Below, piece after piece: positions 8,608 to 16,337 of a stretch of 64,000 nt of DNA. Position 1 is the first letter of the stretch. Each line of letters opens with the position of its first letter. Source of the DNA: Pseudactinotalea suaedae (GTDB taxonomy: Bacteria; Actinomycetota; Actinomycetes; Actinomycetales; Beutenbergiaceae); assembly GCF_009733815.1 (NCBI RefSeq), contig NZ_WNXY01000004.1, positions 186,001-250,000 on the forward strand, read 5' to 3'. Position numbers and translations under genes: made by a program. The notes beneath the pieces are model-generated. The model was not told where the DNA came from. It made no database searches and saw nothing but the letters and a program-made list of their open reading frames with translations.

Positions 8608-9126
8608 TCACACCTCAGCGAGATCTCGCAACCAGACGAGCAGTGTCGCCAGCGTCCCGTCGGGCCTGACGTCGGTGGTCGACTCGACCTCGCGAGCCAG
8701 CGTGAAGCCCGCCTTCTCGGCGACACGCACCGAGGCGTGGTTCTCGGGGTCCACCCGGATCGCGGCGTGACTGCCCTCGGCGTGCTCGGCCATTCGATCG
8801 CACAACAGCTGGACCGCGGCGACGGCGACGCCTCGACCTCGCGCCCAGGGGTGCGTCGCGTAGGTGATGTTCACCTCGCCGGGCTCCAGGCCGTCGTCGA
8901 CGGCGGGGTTGTAGTCCACGTATCCGGCCAGCCGGTCCTCGAGCCAGACACCGAAACCCTGTTGGCCCTGGCCCCGAACGGCGTTCTCGGCCAGCATCGC
9001 GATGTGCCTCGCGGTCGAATCGGGGGTGCCCGGTGCGCCCGTCAACCACCGAACGGTCTCGGCGTCCTCACCGTCGTTGTGCGCCTGTACGTCGCTCTCG
9101 GTCAGCGGCCGCAGCTCGATTCGCAT
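8608..9126 (-). CDS. GNAT-family N-acetyltransferase
   Basis: 172 residues, the usual size for a RimJ/RimL-like single GNAT domain. The acetyl-CoA pyrophosphate-binding motif appears as THPWARGRGVAVAAVQLL (about 91-108), followed by RVDPENHASVRVAEKAGF (about 124-141), the classic second half of the fold. The acceptor is unknown and could be a protein N-terminus or a small molecule. It ends 6 bases from the convergent GrpB-like gene. Confidence 0.88.
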   Translation of the reverse strand: MRIELRPLTESDVQAHNDGEDAETVRWLTGAPGTPDSTARHIAMLAENAVRGQGQQGFGVWLEDRLAGYVDYNPAVDDGLEPGEVNITYATHPWARGRGVAVAAVQLLCDRMAEHAEGSHAAIRVDPENHASVRVAEKAGFTLAREVESTTDVRPDGTLATLLVWLRDLAEV

Positions 9127-9240
9127 GCAGCCAACGTAGGCAACGGACGTCGGGCGCGCCGCTCCACTACATCGGGCACCGCACCACGCCCCTGGGAACG
9201 CCGAGGACTGGGCCCCCGATCCCCCCGACCGAGCGGATCA

Positions 9241-9984
9241 TCAGAACGTCGCGGTGAGGCCGCCGTCGACCGTCACGACCGAGCCGGTGACGTAGGTGTT
9301 CTCCCGCGCGGTGAGGAACAGCACGGCCGGGGCGATCTCCCCGGCCCTCGCACCGCGCCCGAGCGGCAGCTTCCCGCCGTCGACGTAGGTGGCGACGAAC
9401 GGGGCGGACTCGGTCTCGTCGGTCCCGTCCGCCAGTGTGCTCATCGCGGTGCGCACAAATCCCGGGGCCACGGCGTTGACCAGCACGCCGGAGCGGCCGA
9501 GATCGATGGCCGCCGACCGAGTTCCGGCCTCGAGGCCGGCCTTCGCGACGTCGTAGGCCAGGCATCCCGGGCTGCCCGAGCGGGCGTGCACGCTCGTCAC
9601 GTTGACGATCCGCCCGAACCCCTGCGCGACCATCGTCGGCGCGCACAGCCGCATGAGATGCAGCGGCGCCTCGAGGTCGACCGCCCACACCGGGCGCCAG
9701 TCCGAGGGGTCGGAGTCGGTGACTCCGCCCGGTGCGAAGACCCCGGCGACGTTGACGAGGACGTCGATGCCGCCCCACGTCCGGATGACCTGCTCCACCA
9801 CCTCCACCCGTCGGCGGTCATCGGCGAGGTCGACGCCGATGATGTCGACGTCGTCGACGCGGTCCAGGCCGACGACGTGGTCGCCGCGCCCGCGCAGCGC
9901 CGCGGCCACCGCCGCGCCGATGCCGCCCGCCGCGCCGGTGACGAGGGTGCGCAGAGGCGCGGGTGGGGTCTCGGCTCCGGTCAC
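9241..9984 (-). CDS. SDR-family oxidoreductase of the sugar-acid locus
   Basis: 247 residues from GTG 9984; GTGA overlaps the stop of the preceding mutarotase-like gene, and the 5' extension of the frame belongs to that gene. The Rossmann motif TGAAGGIG (residues 16-23), NVAG, and the catalytic set S...Y-x3-K (VTSVHA, then AYDVAKAG) are intact, with PGFVRTAM after it. It should oxidise or reduce a hydroxyl or keto group on a sugar or sugar acid using NAD(P). It is the last gene of a four-gene operon with an enolase-superfamily enzyme and a FadR regulator. The substrate is inferred only from context. Confidence 0.9.
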   Translation of the reverse strand: MTGAETPPAPLRTLVTGAAGGIGAAVAAALRGRGDHVVGLDRVDDVDIIGVDLADDRRRVEVVEQVIRTWGGIDVLVNVAGVFAPGGVTDSDPSDWRPVWAVDLEAPLHLMRLCAPTMVAQGFGRIVNVTSVHARSGSPGCLAYDVAKAGLEAGTRSAAIDLGRSGVLVNAVAPGFVRTAMSTLADGTDETESAPFVATYVDGGKLPLGRGARAGEIAPAVLFLTARENTYVTGSVVTVDGGLTATF

Positions 9985-10904
9985 GGGTCGCTCCTGTCGT
10001 GGTCGAGGAGCCGCAGCGACGCGCTCCAGGTCATGGTCTTGCCGGGTCCGAGCGGCACCGCGCCGCCCGCCGCGGTGCCCGCGCCGTGGGCCGTGGTCGT
10101 CGGCTCGATCCCCATCGCCACCACCGCCCCGTCCCACGGCGACTCGGTGCTGCGGCGCAGCTCCTGCCACAGCAGCGCGTGCGGCAACCCGTCCCACCGG
10201 ACCTCCACCGACGCGCCGGGTCGGTGAAGCCGGACCCGTCGCGGTCGGGGATGGAGGAGCGCAGCGACGCGTGCCGGGGTCGCCGCGGTCACGCGTGCCC
10301 ACCTCTCGCGCGGGTCACCGGGCCACGGCACGACGTGCCCGCGGGGGCGGCCGTCGTAGTCGAGATCGGCGAGCATGGTGCCAGGCGCGACGTCGAGGTC
10401 GAGCGCGGCGCCGTCCTCGACCACGGGAGCGAGCACGTCCGAGCCCAGCACGAGGTGCTCGGCGACGATCACCTCGCGCGGGCGGGTCCCGACGTTGCGC
10501 ACGGTCGTGCAGACCCGTGCCCCTGTCGGCTCGAGCGACCAGGACCGGACCACGTCGAGGTCCTCGTCCGACCATGCCAGCCGCACGCCGACGTCCGAGG
10601 TGTGGTCGACGCGCCACGGCGCCTGCGACGCCGTCCCGTGGAACCCCTGGGCCGGCTGCGCGTCGGGCTGCGGCTGGCCGGCCGTGGGGAGGCAGAGCTG
10701 CCAGCCGCCCCGCCACCGGCGCACCCAGTCGTCCTCGTCCGGCGCGGGCGAGACCTCGTCGACGACGCGTCCGGCCCACGGCGTGCGTGCCAGCAGGTCG
10801 ATGGAGTCGACCACGAGGTCGACGAGCACGGCGCCCGCACCCGGGAGCACCGACCCCCGCACCTCGTGGCCCCCGCTCGACCGTGCCAGCACGACGGCGG
10901 CCAT
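9981..10904 (-). CDS. Aldose 1-epimerase-like (mutarotase-fold) protein
   Basis: 307 residues from ATG 10904; upstream codons would run into the regulator gene. The protein is beta-rich throughout with HTSDVGVRLAWSDEDLDVVRSWSLE and later LPHALLWQELRRSTESPW followed by IEPTTTAHG, the last being the substrate-pocket region typical of galactose-mutarotase-type folds. Such proteins interconvert sugar anomers or bind related hexoses. It starts one base after the stop of the FadR gene and its stop overlaps the SDR start, so it is in one transcript with them. The exact subfamily is uncertain. Confidence 0.72.
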   Translation of the reverse strand: MAAVVLARSSGGHEVRGSVLPGAGAVLVDLVVDSIDLLARTPWAGRVVDEVSPAPDEDDWVRRWRGGWQLCLPTAGQPQPDAQPAQGFHGTASQAPWRVDHTSDVGVRLAWSDEDLDVVRSWSLEPTGARVCTTVRNVGTRPREVIVAEHLVLGSDVLAPVVEDGAALDLDVAPGTMLADLDYDGRPRGHVVPWPGDPRERWARVTAATPARVAALLHPRPRRVRLHRPGASVEVRWDGLPHALLWQELRRSTESPWDGAVVAMGIEPTTTAHGAGTAAGGAVPLGPGKTMTWSASLRLLDHDRSDP

Positions 10905-10905
10905 C

Positions 10906-11709
10906 TCAGCCGCTCGCCGGCCGCTGCCCGCCGAGCGCCCGCGCGAGCGCGTTCTTGCCGTCGAGCACCACCTCGAGCATCCGTTCGGCCGCACGCTCGC
11001 CCTCGCCGCGATCGATCGCCCGCAACACGTCGGCGTGCCGCTCGACGTCCTCGGCCAGCACCGGCTCGCTGGCGTCGACCTCCTGCTGGAGCTCGAAGCT
11101 CAGCCGCAGGTAGTCCGCCACCACCGCGCCGAACTGTCGCAGCAGCACGTTGTGGGATGCGGCGTAGACGGCCATGTGGAAGTCGACGTCGGTGACGGCG
11201 TACGCCTGCGGGTCACCGATGGCCTGCGTCATCGCCTCAACGATCTGGTGCAGCCGGTGCAGGTCGTCCATCTGCGCGCGCCCGGCGGCCAGCCGTGCCG
11301 CCTGCGGCTCGAGGATCTGCCGGATCTCGACGAGGTCGCGCAAGATCGACTCGCCGAGGCCCTCCTCGCTGTGCCACCGCAAGATGTCGCCGTCGAAGAC
11401 GTTCCACTGCTCGCGCTGACGCACCCGCGTGCCGACCTTCTGGCGGATGTCGACGAGACCCTTCGCCGCGAGCACCCGCATGGCCTCGCGAACCGAGGTC
11501 CGGCTGACGCCGTAGGTGGCCGAGAGGTCGGCCTCCTTCGAGATGAGCTCGCCGATCGGGAACCGACCCGACACGATCTCCCGGCCCACGGCGTCGATCA
11601 CCCGACCCTGCTGCCCGCGCATCGAGTACCCGGAGGTCCGGTCCTGGTCGGTCGGCATCGACGCCACCCGTGCCCTCCGCCCCTCGTCGACGCCGTCGGT
11701 CAGGATCAC
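10906..11709 (-). CDS. FadR-subfamily GntR transcriptional regulator
   Basis: 267 residues from GTG 11709, which overlaps the stop of the enolase-superfamily gene. The winged helix (about 35-95) shows YGVSRTSVREAMRVLAAKGLV followed by VRQREQWNVFDGDIL, and the FCD ligand domain (about 115-240) has EIRQILEPQAARLAA, DVDFHMAVYAASHN and ERHADVLRAI. The Asp and His residues of the metal-binding FCD pocket are present. FadR-type regulators of this layout usually respond to sugar acids such as gluconate, galactonate or uronate derivatives. It likely controls both arms of the divergent locus; no operator could be assigned. Confidence 0.9.
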   Translation of the reverse strand: MILTDGVDEGRRARVASMPTDQDRTSGYSMRGQQGRVIDAVGREIVSGRFPIGELISKEADLSATYGVSRTSVREAMRVLAAKGLVDIRQKVGTRVRQREQWNVFDGDILRWHSEEGLGESILRDLVEIRQILEPQAARLAAGRAQMDDLHRLHQIVEAMTQAIGDPQAYAVTDVDFHMAVYAASHNVLLRQFGAVVADYLRLSFELQQEVDASEPVLAEDVERHADVLRAIDRGEGERAAERMLEVVLDGKNALARALGGQRPASG

Positions 11710-12896
11710 CCTAGGTTCCCGGTGGCAGCGGGGCTGCGGAACAGCGACACGCCGTCGATAAGGATCTCGACCGTGCGCAGGTAGGGATCGAGCGCCGCGA
11801 GGTCGACGTCGACGCCGAGCCCCGGGGCGTCAGGCGCGCGCACCTCGCCGTTGCCGTCGCGGGCCAGGTGCTCGCGCGTGACCGCCAGCGCCACCGGGCG
11901 CGGGTGCACCGGGTACTCGCACAGCCGGTGGTCGGCCAGACCTGCGTACGGCTGCAACGACGCCGACAGGGCCAGGTGGGAGGTGAACGTGTGGTTCACG
12001 TAGACGACGCCGCGCATGACCGCGTGGGCCGCGACGTCCGCTGCCGGCCCGATGCCGCCGATCCGGGCGGTGTCGACCTGCACGTAGTCGACGGCGCCGT
12101 AGTCGATGACGTTGGTCGCCATCGACGCCGTGTGCGCGCCCTCGCCACCGGCGAGCGCGACCGAGGGGGTCCGTGCCGCGAGCGCCGCGTACGCGCTGTA
12201 GGCGTCGGCGACGAAGGGCTCCTCCAGCCAGGTGACGCGTGCCCGGGCGAGCGCCTCCAGCCGCTCGGACGCCGCCTCGACGTCGTCGACCCAGATCTGC
12301 CCGGCGTCCAGGAGAAGCTCACCGTCGTCACCGAGGCCCTCCCGTGCGGCCGCGACGTGATCGGCGTCGGAGGCCACCGACGCCCCGAACGCGCCCCACC
12401 CGACCTTGACCGCCCGGTAGCCGTCCTCGCGTGCCGCCCGGGCGCGCTCCAGCGTCTCCTGCGGCGTCGAGCCCAGCAGCATCGACGCGTAGGGGACCTT
12501 CGGGTGGCTGGTCTCGTAACCCAGCAGCCTCCAGACCGGCTCCTCCCGGCGACGCCCCAGCAGGTCCCAGAGCGCGATCTCGATACCCGACCACGTGTGC
12601 GCGGCCTGGAGCAGATCCATGCTGCGGCGACGCACCTCGGACGCGATGCGCCGGATGTCGTCGGGGGTGTCGATCGCTTGGCCGACGACGCTGGCCGAGA
12701 CCGGCTGGCACACCCCGTGCGAGCGCGGCGTGACGTACGCCGCGATCGAGGTCAGTGGCGACGCCTCGCACTCGCCCCATCCCACGTGGCCGTCATCGCT
12801 GACCACGCGCACCAGCAGTGCGTCCTGGCTCCCGTCGGCCTCGAGGGTCACCTCGGGCATCGCGGCGTAGAAGAACTCGACCGTATCGATCTGCAT
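11706..12896 (-). CDS. Mandelate racemase/muconate lactonizing enzyme-family (enolase superfamily) protein
   Basis: 396 residues from ATG 12896, preceded by GAAGGCGGG; the longer frame upstream runs into the promoter. The N-terminal capping domain includes GHVGWGECEASPL. Barrel motifs are AVKVGWGAFG, the metal ligands LLLDAGQIW, WLEEPF and ALAGGEGAHT, and a NHTFTSHLALSASLQ segment with the catalytic His. This is the architecture of acid-sugar dehydratases, where base-assisted dehydration gives a 2-keto-3-deoxy acid. The second Lys of the usual KxK is replaced (K-V-G), so specificity is open. It is the first gene of the leftward operon. Confidence 0.88.
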   Translation of the reverse strand: MQIDTVEFFYAAMPEVTLEADGSQDALLVRVVSDDGHVGWGECEASPLTSIAAYVTPRSHGVCQPVSASVVGQAIDTPDDIRRIASEVRRRSMDLLQAAHTWSGIEIALWDLLGRRREEPVWRLLGYETSHPKVPYASMLLGSTPQETLERARAAREDGYRAVKVGWGAFGASVASDADHVAAAREGLGDDGELLLDAGQIWVDDVEAASERLEALARARVTWLEEPFVADAYSAYAALAARTPSVALAGGEGAHTASMATNVIDYGAVDYVQVDTARIGGIGPAADVAAHAVMRGVVYVNHTFTSHLALSASLQPYAGLADHRLCEYPVHPRPVALAVTREHLARDGNGEVRAPDAPGLGVDVDLAALDPYLRTVEILIDGVSLFRSPAATGNLG

Positions 12897-13038
12897 GGGC
12901 CCGCCTTCGCAGCGTGTCACGGTCGGGACACCGACCTCTCGCAGCAGCGCGAGTGAATGAACATCGTATGTAACGCTTCGATCACAACCGCTGGTCGAGC
13001 GCTTCTTGCCCAGCATGCCATAGAAACCAGAACAAAGG

Positions 13039-13044
13039 TATGAT
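13039..13044 (+). promoter_or_regulatory. Probable -10 of the rightward sugar-uptake operon in a 329-base divergent gap
   Basis: The gap 12897-13225 separates the two arms of the carbohydrate locus. Bases about 12955-13050 form an AT-richer island in GC-rich surroundings and hold TATGAT here, the best -10-like hexamer for the ABC operon, leaving a leader of about 175 nt. On the other strand a TACGAT near 12965-12975 may serve the enolase-superfamily operon. No convincing -35 or FadR palindrome was identified; the rest of the gap shows no gene. Confidence 0.45.
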
Positions 13045-13225
13045 CTAATGGCGTTGTCGGGATGGACCGACGACCAGGCGAACGGACGATGATGTCGGAA
13101 CGACCCTCCCGTGGGTACCAGACGAGCGGCGCCGCACCAGCGGGCGCACCGTCGTCGTGCCGCGCGGTCCAGTCACCCGTCGTCGACGCGGTCCCGGCGC
13201 CCACCACCACGGGAAGGACACTGAG

Positions 13226-14554
13226 ATGACGAAGCGAACGATCGGTTCCCTGCTCCTCATCACCAGCACCCTCGTCGCGATCGGCGCCTGCTCGGGCGGC
13301 GGCGGCGAGGAGGCGGGCGAGAACGAGCTGGTGATCTGGGACACCGGGCTGCTGGGCCGGACGAACGACGACGGCTCCGCCGACATGGACAACTCCTTCA
13401 TCGACCAGATGGCGGCGGCCTTCGAGGAGGCCAACGAGGGCGTCTCCGTGACCGTGGTGCAGCAGGGCGGTGACATCAGCGCGAACAGCGCACAGTTCCA
13501 GGCCGCCTCGATCGCCGGGGACGGGCCGGACATCCGGATCCAGTACGCCGGAGGTCCGACGACCTCGTTCGGCGAGTTCTTCACCGACCTGTCGCCGTAC
13601 GTCACCGACGAGATGCTGGAGTCGATGGCGGGCTTCAACGTCAACCGCGAAGGCTTCGAGCCCGAAGGCCGCCTGCTCGGCATGCCGTACGGCGCCGGCA
13701 ACCTGTTCACGGTCTTCACCAACAACGAGATCCTGCGTGAGGCGGGCCTCGACCCGCAGGACCACCCCGAGACGTGGGAGGACATGGTCGACAACGCGCA
13801 GACCGTCGTGGACACCACGGACCACAACGGGTTCTGGGTGGCGAACCTCGAGGGCTACCCGGGAGCCTGGATCATCTCCGCCCTCGTCGGCGGTGAGCTC
13901 GGCGAGGATGCCTTCACGCAGATGTACAGCGGGGCGATCCCGGTCGACGACCCGGCGATGCTTCAGGCATACACGACGTTCGCCGAGCTCGGCCAGGGCG
14001 GCCTGGCGAACCCTGACGCGGGACAGGTCGCCAACGGCGACTCCAGCGCCGGCTTCATCGGTGGCGGAGGTGCGTACTACATCGTCGGGTCGTGGGAGAA
14101 CAACGCGATGGTCGAGGCGTTCGGCGACGACATCGAGACCTTCTTCATCCCGATGCTCGACGGCTCCCCCTACCCCGCGATGGGTGCCGGCGGACCGGAG
14201 ATCGCGCTGTCGATCACCGAGTACTCGGAGAAGCAGGACCTGGCGGGCGAGTTCCTGCAGTTCCTCGCCGAGCCGGCGAACCAGGACACGTTCGTCGAGC
14301 TGTATCAGACGCAGGCGTCCAACCATGTCGACGGCGACGCCTCGCTGATCCAGAACCCCTTGCTCCAGCAGCAGTTCGCCCAGCTCTCGGAATCCACGGA
14401 CGGCGTCGTGTTCGCCTTCGACAGCGTGATGCCGCAGGCCACCATCGACCTGTTCTACCGGGTCAACGCCGGCGTCTACCTCGGCAGCATCACGCCCGAG
14501 GACGCCGTGGCGCAGCTCGCGGCCTCCTACGAGCAGGAGATCGCGGCGCAGTGA
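13226..14554 (+). CDS. Sugar ABC transporter substrate-binding lipoprotein
   Basis: 442 residues from ATG 13226, after GGAAGG. A lipoprotein signal (MTKRTIGSLLLITSTLVAIG) ends at the lipobox Cys in IGACSGGG. The mature part has features of family-1 extracellular solute-binding proteins: FEEANEGVSVTVVQQ near the start, GPDIRIQYAGGPTTSF, MPYGAGNLFTVFTNNEILREAGLD and a late AGEFLQFLAEPANQDTF. It captures a sugar or oligosaccharide outside the membrane and hands it to the two permeases encoded next. No ATPase gene is present in the locus, so a shared MsiK-type ATPase is likely. Confidence 0.92.
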   Translation: MTKRTIGSLLLITSTLVAIGACSGGGGEEAGENELVIWDTGLLGRTNDDGSADMDNSFIDQMAAAFEEANEGVSVTVVQQGGDISANSAQFQAASIAGDGPDIRIQYAGGPTTSFGEFFTDLSPYVTDEMLESMAGFNVNREGFEPEGRLLGMPYGAGNLFTVFTNNEILREAGLDPQDHPETWEDMVDNAQTVVDTTDHNGFWVANLEGYPGAWIISALVGGELGEDAFTQMYSGAIPVDDPAMLQAYTTFAELGQGGLANPDAGQVANGDSSAGFIGGGGAYYIVGSWENNAMVEAFGDDIETFFIPMLDGSPYPAMGAGGPEIALSITEYSEKQDLAGEFLQFLAEPANQDTFVELYQTQASNHVDGDASLIQNPLLQQQFAQLSESTDGVVFAFDSVMPQATIDLFYRVNAGVYLGSITPEDAVAQLAASYEQEIAAQ

Positions 14555-15492
14555 CCGCTCCCACCACGCGCCGCGCTCCCGCTCCCGCTCCGGCGGCAGC
14601 GGGGGCGCGGGGCGCTGCGCGCCTGTCGGTCGCGAGCCGCCGGCAACGGCTCATCGGTCTGGCAGCGGTGCTGCCGGCGCTGGTGATGGTCGTCGGTTTC
14701 ATGGCGTTCCCCGTGGCCTACGCGCTCTACATCAGCTTCACCAAGACCAACGGCCTGACCTTCGCGTGGGTGGGCCTGGCCAACTACACCGCGCTGCTCA
14801 GCGACCCGGTGGTGCATCAGGTGTTCGGCAACAACCTGAAGTTCCTGGTCTCGGTCCCGCTGGTCATCTTCTCGGCACTCATCGTCTCGGTCCTGCTCTT
14901 CGAACGCGTCCGGGGCTGGCGGCTCTTCCGGGTGGTGTTCTTCCTGCCCAACGTGCTCTCTGTCGCCGTCATCGGCCTCATGTTCCGCAACGCCTTCGGC
15001 TACTACGGCGGCGTCAACCAGGCGCTGGGGCTCCTCGGCGTCGAGCCTGTGCAGTTCTTCACCGACGGCACGCTGGCGATCTCGGTCATCGTGCTCGCCC
15101 TCGTGTGGTCGGGCTTCGGCTACCAGTCGCTGCTGCTCCTCGCCGGCCTCACGTCGATCGACCCCGCCGTGTTCGAGGCGGCCGCGCTGGACGGGGCGGG
15201 CTGGTGGAAGCGGCTCTGGCACATCACGATCCCCAACATCCGACGCGTGCTCGGCTTCGTGTTCATCATCAACGTGCTGTACACGTTCACCTCGTTGTTC
15301 GGGTTCGTCTACGTGATGACGGCCGGCGGCCCGGGCTTCGACACCACCACGATCGACTACCTGGTGTACCTCCGGGCCTTCTCGAGCACCAACCTGGGCT
15401 CCGGGGCGGCACTCGCCGTCGTGCTGTTCCTGTTCATCGGCGTGCTCACGCTTGTGCAGAACCGGGTGTTCCGGCTCCAGGAGGAGGACTGA
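14551..15492 (+). CDS. Sugar ABC transporter permease, MalF/UgpA type
   Basis: 313 residues starting at GTG 14551, whose GTGA overlaps the previous stop. An Ala/Pro/Arg-rich start (about 1-30) precedes six hydrophobic segments. The cytoplasmic EAA loop that contacts the ATPase reads EAAALDGAGWWKRLWHITIPNI (about 209-230), matching the EAAxxDGAxxxxxFxxIxLP pattern. It pairs with the permease encoded immediately downstream, which starts on an overlapping TGATG. Confidence 0.93.
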   Translation: MTAPTTRRAPAPAPAAAGARGAARLSVASRRQRLIGLAAVLPALVMVVGFMAFPVAYALYISFTKTNGLTFAWVGLANYTALLSDPVVHQVFGNNLKFLVSVPLVIFSALIVSVLLFERVRGWRLFRVVFFLPNVLSVAVIGLMFRNAFGYYGGVNQALGLLGVEPVQFFTDGTLAISVIVLALVWSGFGYQSLLLLAGLTSIDPAVFEAAALDGAGWWKRLWHITIPNIRRVLGFVFIINVLYTFTSLFGFVYVMTAGGPGFDTTTIDYLVYLRAFSSTNLGSGAALAVVLFLFIGVLTLVQNRVFRLQEED

Positions 15493-16337
15493 TGGCGGCC
15501 GAGCAGGTCAGCACACGCCTGACGCGACGCGGCCGGTGGCCGATCTTCATCGGCCTGTGCGTGGTCGCGGCGACGATCATCTACCCGCTGTTCTTCGTCA
15601 CCCTGACGTCGCTGCGGCCCAACGCCGACTACCTGCAGGACCCCTTCGGGCTGCCGGCGATCTGGACGCTGGACAACTACACGACGCTGTCCCGCGTCTA
15701 CGGGGTGGGCGACGCGTTCGTCCGGAGCCTGGCGGTCACCGGTGTGACGGTCTCGATCGTGCTCCTGCTGGCGATCTTCGCCGGGTACGGTCTGGCCAGG
15801 TACCCCGTCCCCGGACGCCGCGTGATCACGTCCGTCTTCGTGTCGGTGATGCTCATCCCCGGCCCGGTGCTGATCATCCCGATCTACCTCATGCTCTCGC
15901 GCATGGACCTCGTCGCCACCTACCCGGGCCTGATCCTGGTCTACGTCGCCACGGGGCTGCCGTTCTCGGTGTTCTTCCTGACGCTCTCCTTCCGCGGCGT
16001 GCCGGTCGAGGTCATCGAGGCGGCACGGATCGACGGCGCCGGCTTCTTCCGCACCTTGGGCTCGATCGTGGTCCCGATGGGGCTGAGCGGTCTCGCCACC
16101 CTCGCGGTGCTGCAGTTCCTCGGGGTCTGGAACGAGCTGATCTTCGCGATCATCCTGATCCCCGACCAGGCGGACCGTCTCCTGACACCGACGCTGGCCA
16201 ACATCGGCGAGCGGTTCGTCACCGACCAGCCGCTGGTCTCGGCGGGCCTGGCGATCACTGCGTCCGTGCCGCTGCTGCTGCTCGCGGTCGCGTCGCGGTA
16301 CATCATGCAGGGCCTTCAGGTGGGAGTGAGCCGATGA
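15492..16337 (+). CDS. Sugar ABC transporter permease, MalG/UgpE type
   Basis: 281 residues with six predicted membrane segments and the EAA loop EVIEAARIDGAGFFRTLGSI (about 174-193). The segment ITSVFVSVMLIPGPVLIIPIYLML and the final region with TPTLANIGERFVTDQ fit carbohydrate-uptake CUT1 permeases. ATG 15492 overlaps the upstream stop and its own TGA overlaps the ATG of the alpha-galactosidase gene, so import and hydrolysis are translationally linked. Confidence 0.93.
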   Translation: MAAEQVSTRLTRRGRWPIFIGLCVVAATIIYPLFFVTLTSLRPNADYLQDPFGLPAIWTLDNYTTLSRVYGVGDAFVRSLAVTGVTVSIVLLLAIFAGYGLARYPVPGRRVITSVFVSVMLIPGPVLIIPIYLMLSRMDLVATYPGLILVYVATGLPFSVFFLTLSFRGVPVEVIEAARIDGAGFFRTLGSIVVPMGLSGLATLAVLQFLGVWNELIFAIILIPDQADRLLTPTLANIGERFVTDQPLVSAGLAITASVPLLLLAVASRYIMQGLQVGVSR